In this document: in pieces, positions 16,188-25,672 of the stretch
How positions within the stretch are numbered: position 1 is the stretch's first letter
How the letters are laid out: each line of letters opens with the position of its first letter
Source: Dermabacter sp.
Lineage (GTDB): Bacteria; Actinomycetota; Actinomycetes; Actinomycetales; Dermabacteraceae
NCBI GenBank assembly: GCA_030538475.1
Contig: JAUNTX010000011.1
Coordinates: forward strand, 18,194 to 82,193
DNA length: 64,000 nucleotides
Reading direction: 5' to 3'
Notes under the pieces: generated by a model
What the model saw: the letters and a program-made list of their open reading frames with translations, nothing else
The model's database searches: none
Told to the model about the DNA's origin: nothing
Translations under genes and position numbers: made by a program

Positions 16188-17518
16188 CGGACACGAAGCG
16201 CCGGGGCTCCGGCGCGGGGGCGAAGCATGCCACGGGGGCGGGCCCGTCGGCCAGCAAACCCCTCGGCGACGTCTCGCCCAATATTCGCCACGCCGTCGGC
16301 ACGTGGCTCAAATCGCCCGCGTTCGATTTCTACGCGATCGTCATCATCGGCGGGCTGCTCGTGGGCATCGGCCTGGTCATGGTGCTCTCCAGTTCGTCCG
16401 TGGGCCAGATCGCCCGCGGCCTCTCGCCGTTCGGCGGCTTCCTCAGCCAGGCTATCTTCGCGATGGTCGGGCTCGTGGCCGCCGCGATCACCGTGTGCCT
16501 GCCGATCAGCCTCCTGAAGAAGATGTGGTGCGCGCACCTCATCCTGATCCTCGGGCTCGCCCTGCAATCCCTCGTCTTCGTGCGCGGCATCGGCATGAAC
16601 GTCAACGGCAACCTCAACTGGATCAGGATCGGCCCCCTCCAGGGCCAGCCCTCCGAGTTCCTCAAGATCGCGCTGGCCCTGTGGCTCGGTGCCTACCTCG
16701 CCCACAACCGCGACCGGCTGCGCAACGTCTCCACGCTCCTCATCGCCGCCGTCGCCATCCTCCTCTCGCTCGGCCTCGTGGTCGGCGGCCGCGACCTCGG
16801 CACGATGATGATGCTGGCGGCCCTCGCCACCGGCGCGCTCTGGGCCGCGGGCGTGCCCAAGCGCTGGTTCGCCGTCGTCACGCTCGTCGGCGGCGCCGGG
16901 GTGCTTGCCTTCGTGCTCCAGTCTCCGAATCGCATGGCCCGCGTGGGCAACTGGCTGCACGGCGAGTGCCCGGGAGATTCGTGCTGGCAGTCCGACAACG
17001 GGCTCATGGCGCTCGCCGAGGGTGGCATCACGGGCGTGGGCCTCGGCGGCTCGCGCCAGAAGTGGGGGCGCATTCCCCACGCCGAAAACGACTTCATCTT
17101 CGCGATCATCGGGGAGGAACTGGGCCTCTTCGGCACCCTCACCGTGGTCGTCCTCTTCGCGCTGCTCGCCATCGTGCTGTACCGCGTCATGATGCGCAAC
17201 CGCGACCCGTTCGTCCAGATCACCACCGCGGCCATCTCCACGTGGCTGATCGTCCAGGCGTTCGTCAACATGTCCGTCGTCGTGGGCCTCTTGCCCGTGC
17301 TCGGGGTGCCGCTACCGTTTGTCTCCGCCGGTGGCTCCGCCCTCGTCGCCTCGATGATCGCGCTCGGCTTGCTCGCGAACTTCGCCCGCAACGAGCCGGG
17401 GGCCCGCGAGGCGATCAGCGCCCGCGCGTGGTTCGCGCGCCGTTCGGCCACCGTCGTCGCCGGCAGCGATGCCGCTCTCACACCAAGGCGCGCCCCGCGC
17501 CGGAAGAGGACCTCGTGA
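16184..17518 (+). CDS. ftsW: Septal peptidoglycan glycosyltransferase FtsW (SEDS family)
   Basis: A 444-residue SEDS protein that polymerises lipid II into glycan strands at the septum together with FtsI. About ten transmembrane segments follow a basic 45-residue cytoplasmic N-terminus. Seen: NGNLNWIRIGPLQGQPSEFLKIALA (positions about 142-166), with the conserved QPSEF, the GGRDLGTMM segment, AENDFIFAIIGEELG with the conserved Glu-Glu pair, and the PFVSAGGSALVASM loop typical of actinobacterial FtsW. GTG start overlapping the murD stop; the stop overlaps murG, again by GTGA. Confidence 0.95.
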   Translation: MTDTKRRGSGAGAKHATGAGPSASKPLGDVSPNIRHAVGTWLKSPAFDFYAIVIIGGLLVGIGLVMVLSSSSVGQIARGLSPFGGFLSQAIFAMVGLVAAAITVCLPISLLKKMWCAHLILILGLALQSLVFVRGIGMNVNGNLNWIRIGPLQGQPSEFLKIALALWLGAYLAHNRDRLRNVSTLLIAAVAILLSLGLVVGGRDLGTMMMLAALATGALWAAGVPKRWFAVVTLVGGAGVLAFVLQSPNRMARVGNWLHGECPGDSCWQSDNGLMALAEGGITGVGLGGSRQKWGRIPHAENDFIFAIIGEELGLFGTLTVVVLFALLAIVLYRVMMRNRDPFVQITTAAISTWLIVQAFVNMSVVVGLLPVLGVPLPFVSAGGSALVASMIALGLLANFARNEPGAREAISARAWFARRSATVVAGSDAALTPRRAPRRKRTS

Positions 17519-18684
17519 CACCACGCCGCAGCAGCCCGGATGCCCCCGCCCACGCGCCCACGGTCCTCGTGGCCGGAGGGGGCAGCGCCGGGCACGTCTC
17601 ACCCATGCTCGCCACCGCCGAGGCGCTTCGCGTGCGCTACCCGGCCGTGCGCGTCCTCGCGCTCGGCACCGCCGAAGGGCTCGAAGCCGATCTCGTGCCC
17701 GCCGCGGGCTTCGACCTGCTCACCATCCAGAAGGTACCCTTCCCGCGCCGCGTGAACCGCGCCGCCGCCGCGTTCCCCCGGGACTTCGCCCGCGAAGTGC
17801 GTCGCGTGCGCGGCTACCTGGAGGAGTTCGGCGTCGATGCCATCGCCGGGTTCGGCGGCTACGTGTGCCCGCCCGCCTACCTCGCGGGAATGCGGACCGG
17901 CCGCCCGCTCGTCATCCACGAAGCGAACAAGCGGCCCGGCCTCGCCAACCGCCTGGGCGCCCGCCGCGCCGCCCACGTGGCCACGGCCTTCGACGTGGAT
18001 GACGCGCGCGGAGGCATGGCCCGCGCCGTCACGCTCGGGATGCCCATGCGCTCCCAGATCGCGACCCTCGACCGCGGCGCGCGCAGGGCCGAGGCCCGCG
18101 CCTCCTTCGGCCTCGAGGCCGAACGCCCCACCCTGCTCGTCACCGGCGGATCCCTCGGCGCGCTCCGCCTCAACGAAACCCTCGTGGCCGCTCTGCCCGG
18201 CCTCGCCGAGGCCGGCGTGCAGGTCCTGCACATCACCGGCCGCGGCAAGCGCATCGAGGCGAGCGGCGCGCACTACCACCAGGTCGAGTACGTCACGGCG
18301 ATGGAAGATGCCTACGCCGCAGCCGACTTCGCCGTCACCCGCTCGGGCGCGGGAACCGTGAGCGAACTGGCCGCCGTCGGCCTGCCCGCCCTCTTCGTGC
18401 CCCTGCCCATCGGCAACGGCGAACAGGCCCTCAACGGGAACGACGTGGTGGCGGCCGGAGGCGCCCGCATGATCGCCGACGCCGACCTCACCCCCGACGC
18501 GCTCATCGCAACCGTCCGCGAGTGCCTCGTGAACCCAGAAATCCTCGCCTCCATGAGCGAGGCGGCGCGCCGCTTCGGCGTGCGCGATGCGGCCGAACGC
18601 CTGGCCGACCTCATCGCCTCGACCATCCCCGCCCTCTCAGGCGGCCCCGCCCAGCCCAGCGCCGACCACAAGGACCACGCATGA
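17515..18684 (+). CDS. murG: UDP-GlcNAc:lipid I transferase MurG
   Basis: A 389-residue GT-B glycosyltransferase that adds GlcNAc to lipid I on the cytoplasmic side of the membrane, giving lipid II. Seen: VAGGGSAGHVSPMLATAEAL (glycine-rich loop 1, with Ser where Thr is usual), GFGGYVCPPAYLAG, HEANKRPGLANR, LVTGGSLGALRLNE (second glycine loop), RSGAGTVSELAAVGLPALFVPLP (about 279-301) and the NGEQALNG segment that contacts the nucleotide. GTG start overlaps ftsW; the stop overlaps murC as ATGA. Confidence 0.95.
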   Translation: MTPRRSSPDAPAHAPTVLVAGGGSAGHVSPMLATAEALRVRYPAVRVLALGTAEGLEADLVPAAGFDLLTIQKVPFPRRVNRAAAAFPRDFAREVRRVRGYLEEFGVDAIAGFGGYVCPPAYLAGMRTGRPLVIHEANKRPGLANRLGARRAAHVATAFDVDDARGGMARAVTLGMPMRSQIATLDRGARRAEARASFGLEAERPTLLVTGGSLGALRLNETLVAALPGLAEAGVQVLHITGRGKRIEASGAHYHQVEYVTAMEDAYAAADFAVTRSGAGTVSELAAVGLPALFVPLPIGNGEQALNGNDVVAAGGARMIADADLTPDALIATVRECLVNPEILASMSEAARRFGVRDAAERLADLIASTIPALSGGPAQPSADHKDHA

Positions 18685-20219
18685 GTGCCGACCTCACCCA
18701 GAGCCTCACCCCCTTCCTGCCGGGCACGCCGCACACTGTCCTTGCGCCCGGCGCCGTCATCACCCAGAGCGCCTGGCCCACCACGCCCGTGCGCAGCATC
18801 CACGTGGTGCGCATCGGGGGCGCGGGCATGAGCGCCGTGGCCCGACTCGCACTCGACGCGGGCCTCGCCGTCACCGGCTCCGAATCGCAAGACGGACAGT
18901 TCCTGGCGCCCCTGCGTGCAAAGGGCGCCACGATCACGGTCGGCTTCAGCGCCGCCACCGTGCCGCCGGACGTGGACCTGCTCGTGGTCTCGACCGCCGT
19001 GCGGGCCGACAACCCAGAGGTGCAGTGGGCGCGCGAGCGCTCCATCCCCGTCATCCACCGGGCCGCGGCGCTCGCGGGACTACTGGCCGGGCGTGCGATC
19101 GTCGCGGTCGCAGGCACCCACGGCAAGACCACGACGACCGCGATGACCACGCTCGCGCTGCGCGCCGCGGGGGAGGACCCCGCGTGGGCCGTCGGCGCGG
19201 CGGTGGGCCAGCTCGGCGCCAACGCGGGCTTCGGCGCAGGCAAGCAGGGCCCGCGGGAGGACGGACCGGGGGCGGGCAGACTAGACGACGGCGGCATCGC
19301 CGTGGTCGAGGCCGACGAGTCCGACGGCTCGCTTGTGGCCTTCGCCCCCCGCATCCTGGTCCTCACGAACTTCGAGGCCGATCACCTGGACTTCCACGGC
19401 ACCGAGGAGAACCTCGCCGCCATCATGTCGGCCTTCATCAGCCGCGCGCGCGAGGTGGGCGGCGTGCTCGTGGCGTGCGCCGATGACGACGGCGCCCGGC
19501 AGCTGGCGATGCGGGCCCGCGACGAGGGCATCCCGACGCTGCTGTACGGCGAGTGGGCCGAGTCCGATTGGCGCATCGTCGAGGACCACTCGGGTGCCGA
19601 GGGCGCGCACGTGAGCGTCATCGATCCCGCGGGCGAGCAATTCGAGCTGCGCCTGAAGGTCCCGGGCCGCCACAATGTCCTGAACGCCCTCGGGGCGCTC
19701 ATCGCGGGCAGCGAGCTCGGCGCGGATCGGCGCGGCCTGCTGGCCGGGCTGCACGAGTTTCAGGGAGCGCAGCGCCGCTTCCAGAGCGCCGGGAGCGTCG
19801 CGGACACCGAGGTAATCGACGACTACGCGCACCACCCGCGCGAAGTGGCCGCGACCATCGGCGCCGCGCGGGAACGCGCCGCGGGCCGCGACGTGCTCGC
19901 CGTGTTCCAGCCCCACCTCTATTCCCGCACGAAGGCGTTTACCGCGGAGTTTGCCGAGGCCCTCGGCCTCGCCGACCGGGTGATCCTCCTACCGATCTAT
20001 GCCGCGCGCGAAGACGAGGACCCCTCGATTACCTCCCACGACATCGCCGCCCTCATCGTGCGCGGCGACGACTTCGTGAGTGTGGTCGAGGACGCCGAGG
20101 CCCCGGCCGCGATTGCCGAGCAGAGCGCTGAGGCAGGCATCGTGCTCATGATGGGCGCGGGCGATATCGTGGAGCTCACGCCGCGCGTGCTCGACGCCCT
20201 GCGGGATCGGCTCTCGTGA
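18681..20219 (+). CDS. murC: UDP-MurNAc:L-alanine ligase MurC
   Basis: A 512-residue Mur ligase catalysing the first peptide step, adding L-Ala to UDP-MurNAc. Seen: RIGGAGMSAVARLAL (UDP-binding loop, about 38-52), VAGTHGKTTTTAM (P-loop, about 146-158), VEADESDGSLVAF, LTNFEADHLDFHGT, GRHNVLNALGAL and DDYAHHPREVAATI. A Gly-rich insertion (about 178-198) precedes VEADESDG. ATG start overlaps the murG stop; the stop overlaps ftsQ as GTGA. The order murG-murC-ftsQ-ftsZ is typical, but murB and ddl are not in this cluster. Confidence 0.95.
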   Translation: MSADLTQSLTPFLPGTPHTVLAPGAVITQSAWPTTPVRSIHVVRIGGAGMSAVARLALDAGLAVTGSESQDGQFLAPLRAKGATITVGFSAATVPPDVDLLVVSTAVRADNPEVQWARERSIPVIHRAAALAGLLAGRAIVAVAGTHGKTTTTAMTTLALRAAGEDPAWAVGAAVGQLGANAGFGAGKQGPREDGPGAGRLDDGGIAVVEADESDGSLVAFAPRILVLTNFEADHLDFHGTEENLAAIMSAFISRAREVGGVLVACADDDGARQLAMRARDEGIPTLLYGEWAESDWRIVEDHSGAEGAHVSVIDPAGEQFELRLKVPGRHNVLNALGALIAGSELGADRRGLLAGLHEFQGAQRRFQSAGSVADTEVIDDYAHHPREVAATIGAARERAAGRDVLAVFQPHLYSRTKAFTAEFAEALGLADRVILLPIYAAREDEDPSITSHDIAALIVRGDDFVSVVEDAEAPAAIAEQSAEAGIVLMMGAGDIVELTPRVLDALRDRLS

Positions 20220-21253
20220 GCCAGAAGCGCCCGCCGCGACCGAAAGCGCCCGCGCGACGGGTCGCTCCCCGTGCCGCGGTCCCGTCCCCGTCGGCCCGTG
20301 GCCCGCGCACCCCCACGCCGAGGAAGAACCCGAGCGCGCCCACGCCGGGCTCCGCCTCGCGCGGTGCGGCCCCCGCCTCGCGCAGTGCAGCCCCCGCGGC
20401 GAAGGCGGCCGCCCCGCGCAAAGCTGCTCCACCGGCACAGACGCGCACCCCCCGCGCCGCGAAGCAGCGCACGCGCCCGGCGTCCGCCGCAGAAGAGGCG
20501 CGCACGCCCGCGGCCCGCACCGTCATCGACGCGCGCGACCGCTTCCTCGCCGCCGTGCGTCCGCGGCCGTGGCGCAGGCGCCGCCGCCCCTTGCTGATCG
20601 CCGCGCTCGCGGCCGTGAGCATCGCGGCCCTCGTCGTGCTGGCCCTCGCCTATCTGCCGTGGCTCACGGTCCAGAAGGTCCAGGTGGATGGCGTCGGCTA
20701 CGTCGCCGCCGACGAGGTCGCGAGGGTTGTCGATCCGCTCGAGGGCCAGGCCCTCGCGTTTGTGGATACGGGCGCCGTGAAGAAGCAGGTGGCGTCGATC
20801 CCGGGCGTCAAATCCGTCACCACCTCTCGCCAGTGGCCCAGCACACTGCGCGTGCGCGTGACCGAGCGGCTGCCCGCCGCGCTCGTGGAACGGGACGGCG
20901 CCCAGGAGGTCGTGGACCACGGGGGAGTGTCCCTTCCCCAGGCGGCCGCCGACGGGCGCCACCTTCCCGTGCTCGCCGTCGAGCCCGGCGCGAAAGACCC
21001 GGAAGCGACCGAGGCCACCCTCCTCGAGGTGCTCGGTGTCCTGCCCACGACCGTGACCGCGCAGACGAGCCGGATCTACGCCTCGACCCCCTCCAACGTC
21101 ACGCTCACGCTGTGGGTCGATGACCAGGAGAAGACCGTGGTGTGGGGCGGGCCTGAAGACTCCGCCCTCAAGGCCCAGGTGGTGGCCGCGCTCGCGCATC
21201 AGCCGGGCACCATCATCGATGTCTCGGCGCCGGAGGCTCCCACTCTGCGGTGA
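20216..21253 (+). CDS. ftsQ: Cell division protein FtsQ (POTRA domain)
   Basis: A 345-residue bitopic division protein that recruits FtsL/FtsB and controls FtsWI. The cytoplasmic N-terminus is unusually long and repetitive: about 120 residues rich in Ala, Pro and Arg. It is followed by one transmembrane segment (about 126-146), a POTRA domain beginning at LTVQKVQVDGVGYV (about 149-162) and the FtsQ domain including SRQWPSTLRVRVTERLPAALVERDG (about 203-227). GTG start overlaps murC. A 165-bp gap follows, so ftsZ likely has its own promoter as well. Confidence 0.92.
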   Translation: MSQKRPPRPKAPARRVAPRAAVPSPSARGPRTPTPRKNPSAPTPGSASRGAAPASRSAAPAAKAAAPRKAAPPAQTRTPRAAKQRTRPASAAEEARTPAARTVIDARDRFLAAVRPRPWRRRRRPLLIAALAAVSIAALVVLALAYLPWLTVQKVQVDGVGYVAADEVARVVDPLEGQALAFVDTGAVKKQVASIPGVKSVTTSRQWPSTLRVRVTERLPAALVERDGAQEVVDHGGVSLPQAAADGRHLPVLAVEPGAKDPEATEATLLEVLGVLPTTVTAQTSRIYASTPSNVTLTLWVDDQEKTVVWGGPEDSALKAQVVAALAHQPGTIIDVSAPEAPTLR

Positions 21254-21301
21254 GGCGGAGATGAGAAACTGACATTGGTGGAAGACACGCAGGCAATAGC
21301 G

Positions 21302-21330
21302 TTGATTCCACCGTCCTTGGCACCTAGCGT
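21302..21330 (+). promoter_or_regulatory. Candidate ftsZ promoter
   Basis: TTGATT (21302-21307) and TAGCGT (21325-21330) are separated by exactly 17 bp in the ftsQ-ftsZ gap. The predicted start near 21337 gives a leader of about 80 nt before the ftsZ GTG. An extra promoter here would allow more FtsZ than the upstream Mur/Fts proteins, as seen in other actinobacteria. Confidence 0.55.
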
Positions 21331-21418
21331 CAAGGGGAGAGAAAATCGCTCGATCCCAAACTTTCAGACTAAGGTTGAGGGTTGTAGACGGAGCAACGAA
21401 AGCAAGGACCAAGCGCAC

Positions 21419-22642
21419 GTGGACGGATCACAGAACTACCTCGCAGTCATCAAGGTCGTCGGTGTCGGCGGCGGCGGTGTCAACGCAGTCAACCGCATGA
21501 TCGAATCCGGCCTCAAGGGTGTCGAGTTCATTGCCATCAACACCGATGCGCAGGCCCTGCTGATGTCGGATGCCGACGTCAAGCTCGACGTGGGCAAGGA
21601 ACTGACCCGCGGCCTCGGCGCGGGCGCCGATCCCGAAGTGGGACGGCGCGCGGCAGAGGACCACACGGAAGAAATTGAAGAGGCCATCAAGGGCGCCGAC
21701 ATGGTGTTCGTGACGGCCGGCGAAGGCGGTGGCACCGGCACCGGCGGCGCCCCCGTCGTCGCGAAGATCGCCCGCTCGCTCGGCGCGCTGACCATCGGCG
21801 TGGTCACCCGCCCGTTCACGTTCGAAGGCCGCCGCCGCTCCACCCAGGCCGATTCCGGCATCGATGCGCTCCAGGCCGAAGTCGACACCCTCATCACGAT
21901 CCCGAACGACAAGCTGCTCCAGCTTGCCGATTCCGCCGTCTCGATGATCGACGCCTTCAAGCTCGCCGATCAGGTGCTGCTCCAGGGCGTGCAGGGCATC
22001 ACCGACCTCATCACGACCCCCGGCCTCATCAACCTGGACTTCGCCGACGTCAAGAGCGTCATGCAGGACGCCGGGACCGCGCTCATGGGCATCGGCACCG
22101 CTCGCGGTGAGGATCGCGCCCTGCAGGCCGCGGAACTCGCCGTCTCGAGCCCGCTGCTCGAAGCCTCGATCGATGGCGCCTACGGCGTGCTGCTGTCCGT
22201 GCAGGGCGGCAGCGACCTCGGCCTCGTCGAGGTCTCGGACGCGGCGCGGCTCATCCAGGAAGCGGCCCACCCGAGCGCCAACATCATCTTCGGTACCGCG
22301 ATTGACGACGCCCTGGGCGACGACGTTCGCGTGACCGTGATCGCGGCGGGCTTCGATCCGAACCCCGAGCGCGGCGATGAGCAGAAGGCCGCGGCCCCGG
22401 CCCCGGTCCAGTCGCGCGAAGAGCAGCCCGCCGCGAACGTGTGGACCTCCCCGGCGCGCCCCTACGTGCCGAAGACCTCGACCGGGCAGCGCCCGGAAGA
22501 ACCGGCCACGGAGACACTGGATCCTGCCGAGGCCGAAGGGGAGCGCCGCGATCAGCGCCCCGACACCCCCGTCGTGCCCCGCATCAGCGAGCACGGGCGC
22601 GGGGGAGACGACGACCTCGACATCCCGTCGTTCCTCAAGTAG
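21419..22642 (+). CDS. ftsZ: Cell division GTPase FtsZ
   Basis: A 407-residue tubulin-like GTPase that forms the division ring. Seen: [20 protein letters not shown] at the N-terminus, the tubulin signature GGGTGTGG (about 103-110), the synergy-loop region [11 protein letters not shown], a Pro/Glu-rich linker (about 318-395) and the C-terminal tail [10 protein letters not shown] that docks partners such as SepF and FtsW. The frame is open back to 21275, but the residues before 21419 do not belong to the family. The GTG at 21419 gives the standard N-terminus, with AAGGA about 11 nt upstream. Confidence 0.95.
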   Translation: MDGSQNYLAVIKVVGVGGGGVNAVNRMIESGLKGVEFIAINTDAQALLMSDADVKLDVGKELTRGLGAGADPEVGRRAAEDHTEEIEEAIKGADMVFVTAGEGGGTGTGGAPVVAKIARSLGALTIGVVTRPFTFEGRRRSTQADSGIDALQAEVDTLITIPNDKLLQLADSAVSMIDAFKLADQVLLQGVQGITDLITTPGLINLDFADVKSVMQDAGTALMGIGTARGEDRALQAAELAVSSPLLEASIDGAYGVLLSVQGGSDLGLVEVSDAARLIQEAAHPSANIIFGTAIDDALGDDVRVTVIAAGFDPNPERGDEQKAAAPAPVQSREEQPAANVWTSPARPYVPKTSTGQRPEEPATETLDPAEAEGERRDQRPDTPVVPRISEHGRGGDDDLDIPSFLK

Positions 22643-22661
22643 CCCTGGCGCTCACGGCCGC

Positions 22662-23393
22662 ATGACAACCGTTGCTCGGGCGCGGGTCCTCGATACTCTC
22701 GGGGCCCGCGCCCGTGTCACATCCGTCGCCGACGGCAACCTGGCCCTGCACGTGGGCGATGACGCCGAGGCGGTGCGCGCTCGGCGCCGCGCCCTCGAGG
22801 CCCGGGTCGGCGCTCCCGTCGTCTTCGTCTCCCAGGTGCATTCGGCGACGGTCCAGGTGATCGACGACGAGACCGATATTGCCGCCTTCGCGTCGGCGCC
22901 TCCCGAGGCCGATGCGCTCGTGAGTGCCCGCAGCGATATCGCGCTCGCGATCATGGTGGCCGATTGCGTGCCCGTGCTGTTCTCCGATCCCGATGCGGGG
23001 ATCGTGGGGGCCGCGCATGCGGGCCGGCGCGGCCTGCTGGACGGCATCCTCGAGCGCACCGTGGACCAGATGCGCGCCCTCGGCGCCGAGGCGGGGCGGA
23101 TCCGCGCGTACGTCGGCCCGTCCATCTGCGGCGCGTGCTACGAAGTGCCCGCGCTCATGCAGGGAGAATCCCTGGCCATCAACCCCGCGCTTCGGGCCCG
23201 CACGTCGTGGAACACCCCCGCGCTCGACCTCAAGGCGGGTGCGGCCCACGCCCTCGCGCGGGCGGGGCTCTCGCCGCAGCACATCGCGGTCGATGCCGCG
23301 TGTACCCGCGAGGATCACACGTTCTATTCCTACCGCCGGGATCCGGCCTGCGGCCGCTTCGCGGGAGTCATCCGCGGCGCAGGTCCGCGCTAG
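22662..23393 (+). CDS. pgeF: Peptidoglycan editing factor PgeF (YfiH/LACC1 family)
   Basis: A 243-residue Cu/Zn-type multi-copper-oxidase-like fold protein. In other bacteria PgeF prevents or removes mis-incorporated serine in the peptidoglycan peptide; related proteins show purine nucleoside or polyphenol oxidase activity. The metal-site motifs are intact: VSQVHSATV (His), MVADCVPVLF (Cys) and GAAHAGRRGLL (His). GPSICGACYEVP and the ending FYSYRRD are also typical. ATG at 22662, 19 bp after ftsZ, with no strong ribosome binding site, suggesting coupling to ftsZ. Confidence 0.92.
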   Translation: MTTVARARVLDTLGARARVTSVADGNLALHVGDDAEAVRARRRALEARVGAPVVFVSQVHSATVQVIDDETDIAAFASAPPEADALVSARSDIALAIMVADCVPVLFSDPDAGIVGAAHAGRRGLLDGILERTVDQMRALGAEAGRIRAYVGPSICGACYEVPALMQGESLAINPALRARTSWNTPALDLKAGAAHALARAGLSPQHIAVDAACTREDHTFYSYRRDPACGRFAGVIRGAGPR

Positions 23394-23537
23394 CGGAGAT
23401 TTCCCACGAACTTTCAGCGACACGCCGACCATTGCACCGCTCTCGCTGCTGTTCTGCGGTAACTTCGGACCAGACCCGCACTCCCGTGCTTCCCCATGGG
23501 TCGAACCGCCGGAATTCCACCAGGGAGATTGAGACCA

Positions 23538-24020
23538 ATGAGCGCAATGCGCAATTTTATGGTCAGCCTCGGCCTCGCCGAAAACGATCAGAACTACTAC
23601 GACGACACCGAGCGCTACGCCGCTGAGGAGCCCGCCCGCTCCCGCACCGTCGAGCGCGTCAGCGAGTCGAAGGCCCAGGAGGCACACGTGACCCCGCTTC
23701 GCCCCCGCTCCAGCAGCATGTCGATCGCCCCCGCGGCGCCCGAAGCGATGCAGCGCATCACCACGATTCACCCGCGCTCCTACAACGACGCGAAGAGCAT
23801 CGGCGAATCGTTCCGCGACGGCGTGCCGGTCATCCTCAATCTTTCGGACATGAGCGAAGCCGACGCGAAGCGCATGGTGGACTTCTCCGCCGGGCTCGTC
23901 TTCGGCCTGCACGGCACCATTGAACGCGTCACCACGAAGGTGTTCTTGCTCTCGCCCGAGTTCATCGAAGTCGAGGGTGAGTCGCGCACCGACGAGGGAA
24001 CCTTCTACAACCAGAGCTGA
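23538..24020 (+). CDS. sepF: Cell division protein SepF
   Basis: A 160-residue SepF, the membrane tether and early partner of FtsZ in bacteria without FtsA. Seen: an N-terminal amphipathic start ([13 protein letters not shown]), an acidic and Ser/Arg-rich linker (about 18-72), then the SepF core with [19 protein letters not shown] (about 77-95), [20 protein letters not shown] and VFLLSP. The start at 23538 has GGGAGA upstream. It is separated from pgeF by 144 bp, and yggS (ylmE), which normally lies between pgeF and sepF in actinobacteria, is missing here. Confidence 0.94.
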   Translation: MSAMRNFMVSLGLAENDQNYYDDTERYAAEEPARSRTVERVSESKAQEAHVTPLRPRSSSMSIAPAAPEAMQRITTIHPRSYNDAKSIGESFRDGVPVILNLSDMSEADAKRMVDFSAGLVFGLHGTIERVTTKVFLLSPEFIEVEGESRTDEGTFYNQS

Positions 24021-24025
24021 GTGCC

Positions 24026-24316
24026 GTGGGAATCGTTGCATCGCTGCTGTATATCGCGGTCTACCTGTTCTTCCTCGCGTTGGTGCTGCGCATCGCGCTC
24101 GACACGATCCGCTCCTACGCGCGCGAGTACCGGCCCGCGGGCGCGAGCCTCATCGTGTTCGAGGTGGTTTACACCGTCACGGACCCCATCGTGCTGACGC
24201 TGCGCCGGGTGATTCCGCCGCTGCGGCTCGGGGCCGTGGCCCTGGATGTGAGCGTGCTGATCATCTTCTTCGCGTGCATGATCGCGATGAGCCTGCTCAG
24301 CCCGTATGTGATCTGA
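24026..24316 (+). CDS. YggT family membrane protein
   Basis: A 96-residue integral membrane protein of the YggT family with two main hydrophobic segments (about 3-25 and 70-92). Between them lies the conserved VVYTVTDPIVLTLRRVIPPLR (positions about 46-66), with the TDP and RRxxPP signature. The family's function is unsettled; it always travels with sepF and divIVA, and roles in division or osmotic shock have been suggested. GTG start 5 bp after sepF. No terminator separates it from divIVA, but a 124-bp gap with a possible promoter does. Confidence 0.9.
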   Translation: MGIVASLLYIAVYLFFLALVLRIALDTIRSYAREYRPAGASLIVFEVVYTVTDPIVLTLRRVIPPLRLGAVALDVSVLIIFFACMIAMSLLSPYVI

Positions 24317-24394
24317 CCCGGGATGGGGCGAAGCCCCCACCACGAAGTTGCCGCCTTACCGACTCATTTGTGCGTGATCCCCCGTGGGCTCCGG

Positions 24395-24400
24395 TAATGT
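24395..24400 (+). promoter_or_regulatory. Possible -10 hexamer of the divIVA promoter
   Basis: TAATGT in the yggT-divIVA gap is a good actinobacterial -10. The only recognisable -35 (TTGTGC, 24368-24373) is 21 bp away, which is too far, so this is a weak call. Confidence 0.3.
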
Positions 24401-24440
24401 GGGAGTTAATCGTCCGTTCGATCAATCAAGAGGTGACCCC

Positions 24441-25091
24441 ATGGCCCTGATGCCAGAGGACTTGGAGAACAAGCGTTTTACGCCGGTTCGTTTTACCGAG
24501 GGCTACGACATGGACGAGGTGGACAACTACCTCGACAACGACGTCATGCCCCGCCTGAAGGAGCTCATCGAGGACAACGAGCGTCTCGCTCGCGAACTTG
24601 AGCAGGCCCAGACGCGCATCTCGGAGCTCGAGAGCCAGGACGCCGTGTCGGGCGACGCGGATTACACGCCCGCTCCTTTCACCGACGGCGGCGAGGTCGC
24701 GGTCTCTGAAGAGACCGTTGCCGTGGCTGACGTGAGTGACGCCGACCAGGCGGCGAGCCCCGCCGCTGTGGAGGGCCAGTCCGCGACCGAACTGATCGCC
24801 CTCGCGCAGCGCCTGCACGACGAGCACGTGCGCAACGGTGAGCAGGAGCGCGAGCGCCTGATCAGCGAGGCCACGAGCGAGCACGAGCGCATCATCAACG
24901 AAGCGAACGAAACCTCCCGCACCACCCTCGAGCAGCTGGAAGCCGCCAAGGGTGAGCTGGAGAAGGACATCGAGTCGCTGCGCACCTTCGAGCGTGACTA
25001 CCGCACGCGCCTGCGCAACTACCTTGAGAATCAGCTCCGTGATCTCGACACGAGCGAGACTCAGGAGAAGGCCGCGAACTACGGTCTGTGA
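24441..25091 (+). CDS. wag31: Polar growth and septum-site protein DivIVA (Wag31)
   Basis: A 216-residue DivIVA-domain coiled-coil protein that gathers at curved membrane (poles and septa) and directs cell-wall synthesis. Seen: the N-terminal domain with LMPEDLENKRFTPVRFTEGY and DMDEVDNYLDNDVMPRL (positions about 3-39), a first coiled coil (about 40-67), an acidic low-complexity linker (about 68-115) and a long C-terminal coiled coil (about 118-205). It is somewhat shorter than mycobacterial Wag31. ATG start with AGAGGTGA upstream. The stop overlaps lspA as GTGA. Confidence 0.93.
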   Translation: MALMPEDLENKRFTPVRFTEGYDMDEVDNYLDNDVMPRLKELIEDNERLARELEQAQTRISELESQDAVSGDADYTPAPFTDGGEVAVSEETVAVADVSDADQAASPAAVEGQSATELIALAQRLHDEHVRNGEQERERLISEATSEHERIINEANETSRTTLEQLEAAKGELEKDIESLRTFERDYRTRLRNYLENQLRDLDTSETQEKAANYGL

Positions 25092-25672
25092 GCACTGTGA
25101 GTGAAGAGCGCGGAAGCGCCGATTCCCGCCGAGGGGTCGGCGCTTCCGGCCGTTTCGTTGCCCTGATTGCCGCGATGACCACGGTGCTCGTGGTGGTGGC
25201 CGATCAGGCAAGCAAGGCGTGGGCCGAAAGCTCGCTCGAGCACAACGTGTCCGTCCCGCTGTTCGGGGAACTCCTGCAGTGGCGCCTCATCTACAACTCC
25301 GGGGCCGCGTTCGGCATGGGCTCCCAGATCACGCCGATCCTCACGTGCGTGCAGATCGCGATTGCGGTGGGCATCATCGTGGGGCTCGTGCGTGTGGTGC
25401 GCAACCGCTGGTGGGCGCTCGCGCTCGGCCTCCTGCTCGGCGGCGCGCTCGGCAATATTCACGACCGCCTGCTGCGCCCGCCCGGCCCCTTCCACGGCTT
25501 CGTCGTGGACTTCTTGCAGCTGCCGCGCTGGCCCATCTTCAACATCGCGGATATCGCGGTGACCTCGGGGGCGATCCTCCTGATCCTCCTGACCTTCCGC
25601 GGCGTGCCCGCGGGCAGGGCCCCGGCAGCAAGCGCCGAGGAGCCCGATGCTTCCGCGAGGCGAGAGCCGTGA
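25088..25672 (+). CDS. lspA: Lipoprotein signal peptidase LspA
   Basis: A 194-residue aspartic membrane protease that removes signal peptides from diacylated prolipoproteins. Four transmembrane segments are visible. The catalytic pair is intact: GNIHDR (Asp126) and FNIADIAV (Asp155). The conserved YNSGAAFGM (about 69-77) is also present. A hydrophilic C-terminal tail of about 20 residues is extra. GTG start overlapping the divIVA stop; a second GTG 9 nt later is a possible alternative. The siderophore-binding lipoprotein at 41521-42531 is one likely client. Confidence 0.94.
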   Translation: MSTVSEERGSADSRRGVGASGRFVALIAAMTTVLVVVADQASKAWAESSLEHNVSVPLFGELLQWRLIYNSGAAFGMGSQITPILTCVQIAIAVGIIVGLVRVVRNRWWALALGLLLGGALGNIHDRLLRPPGPFHGFVVDFLQLPRWPIFNIADIAVTSGAILLILLTFRGVPAGRAPAASAEEPDASARREP

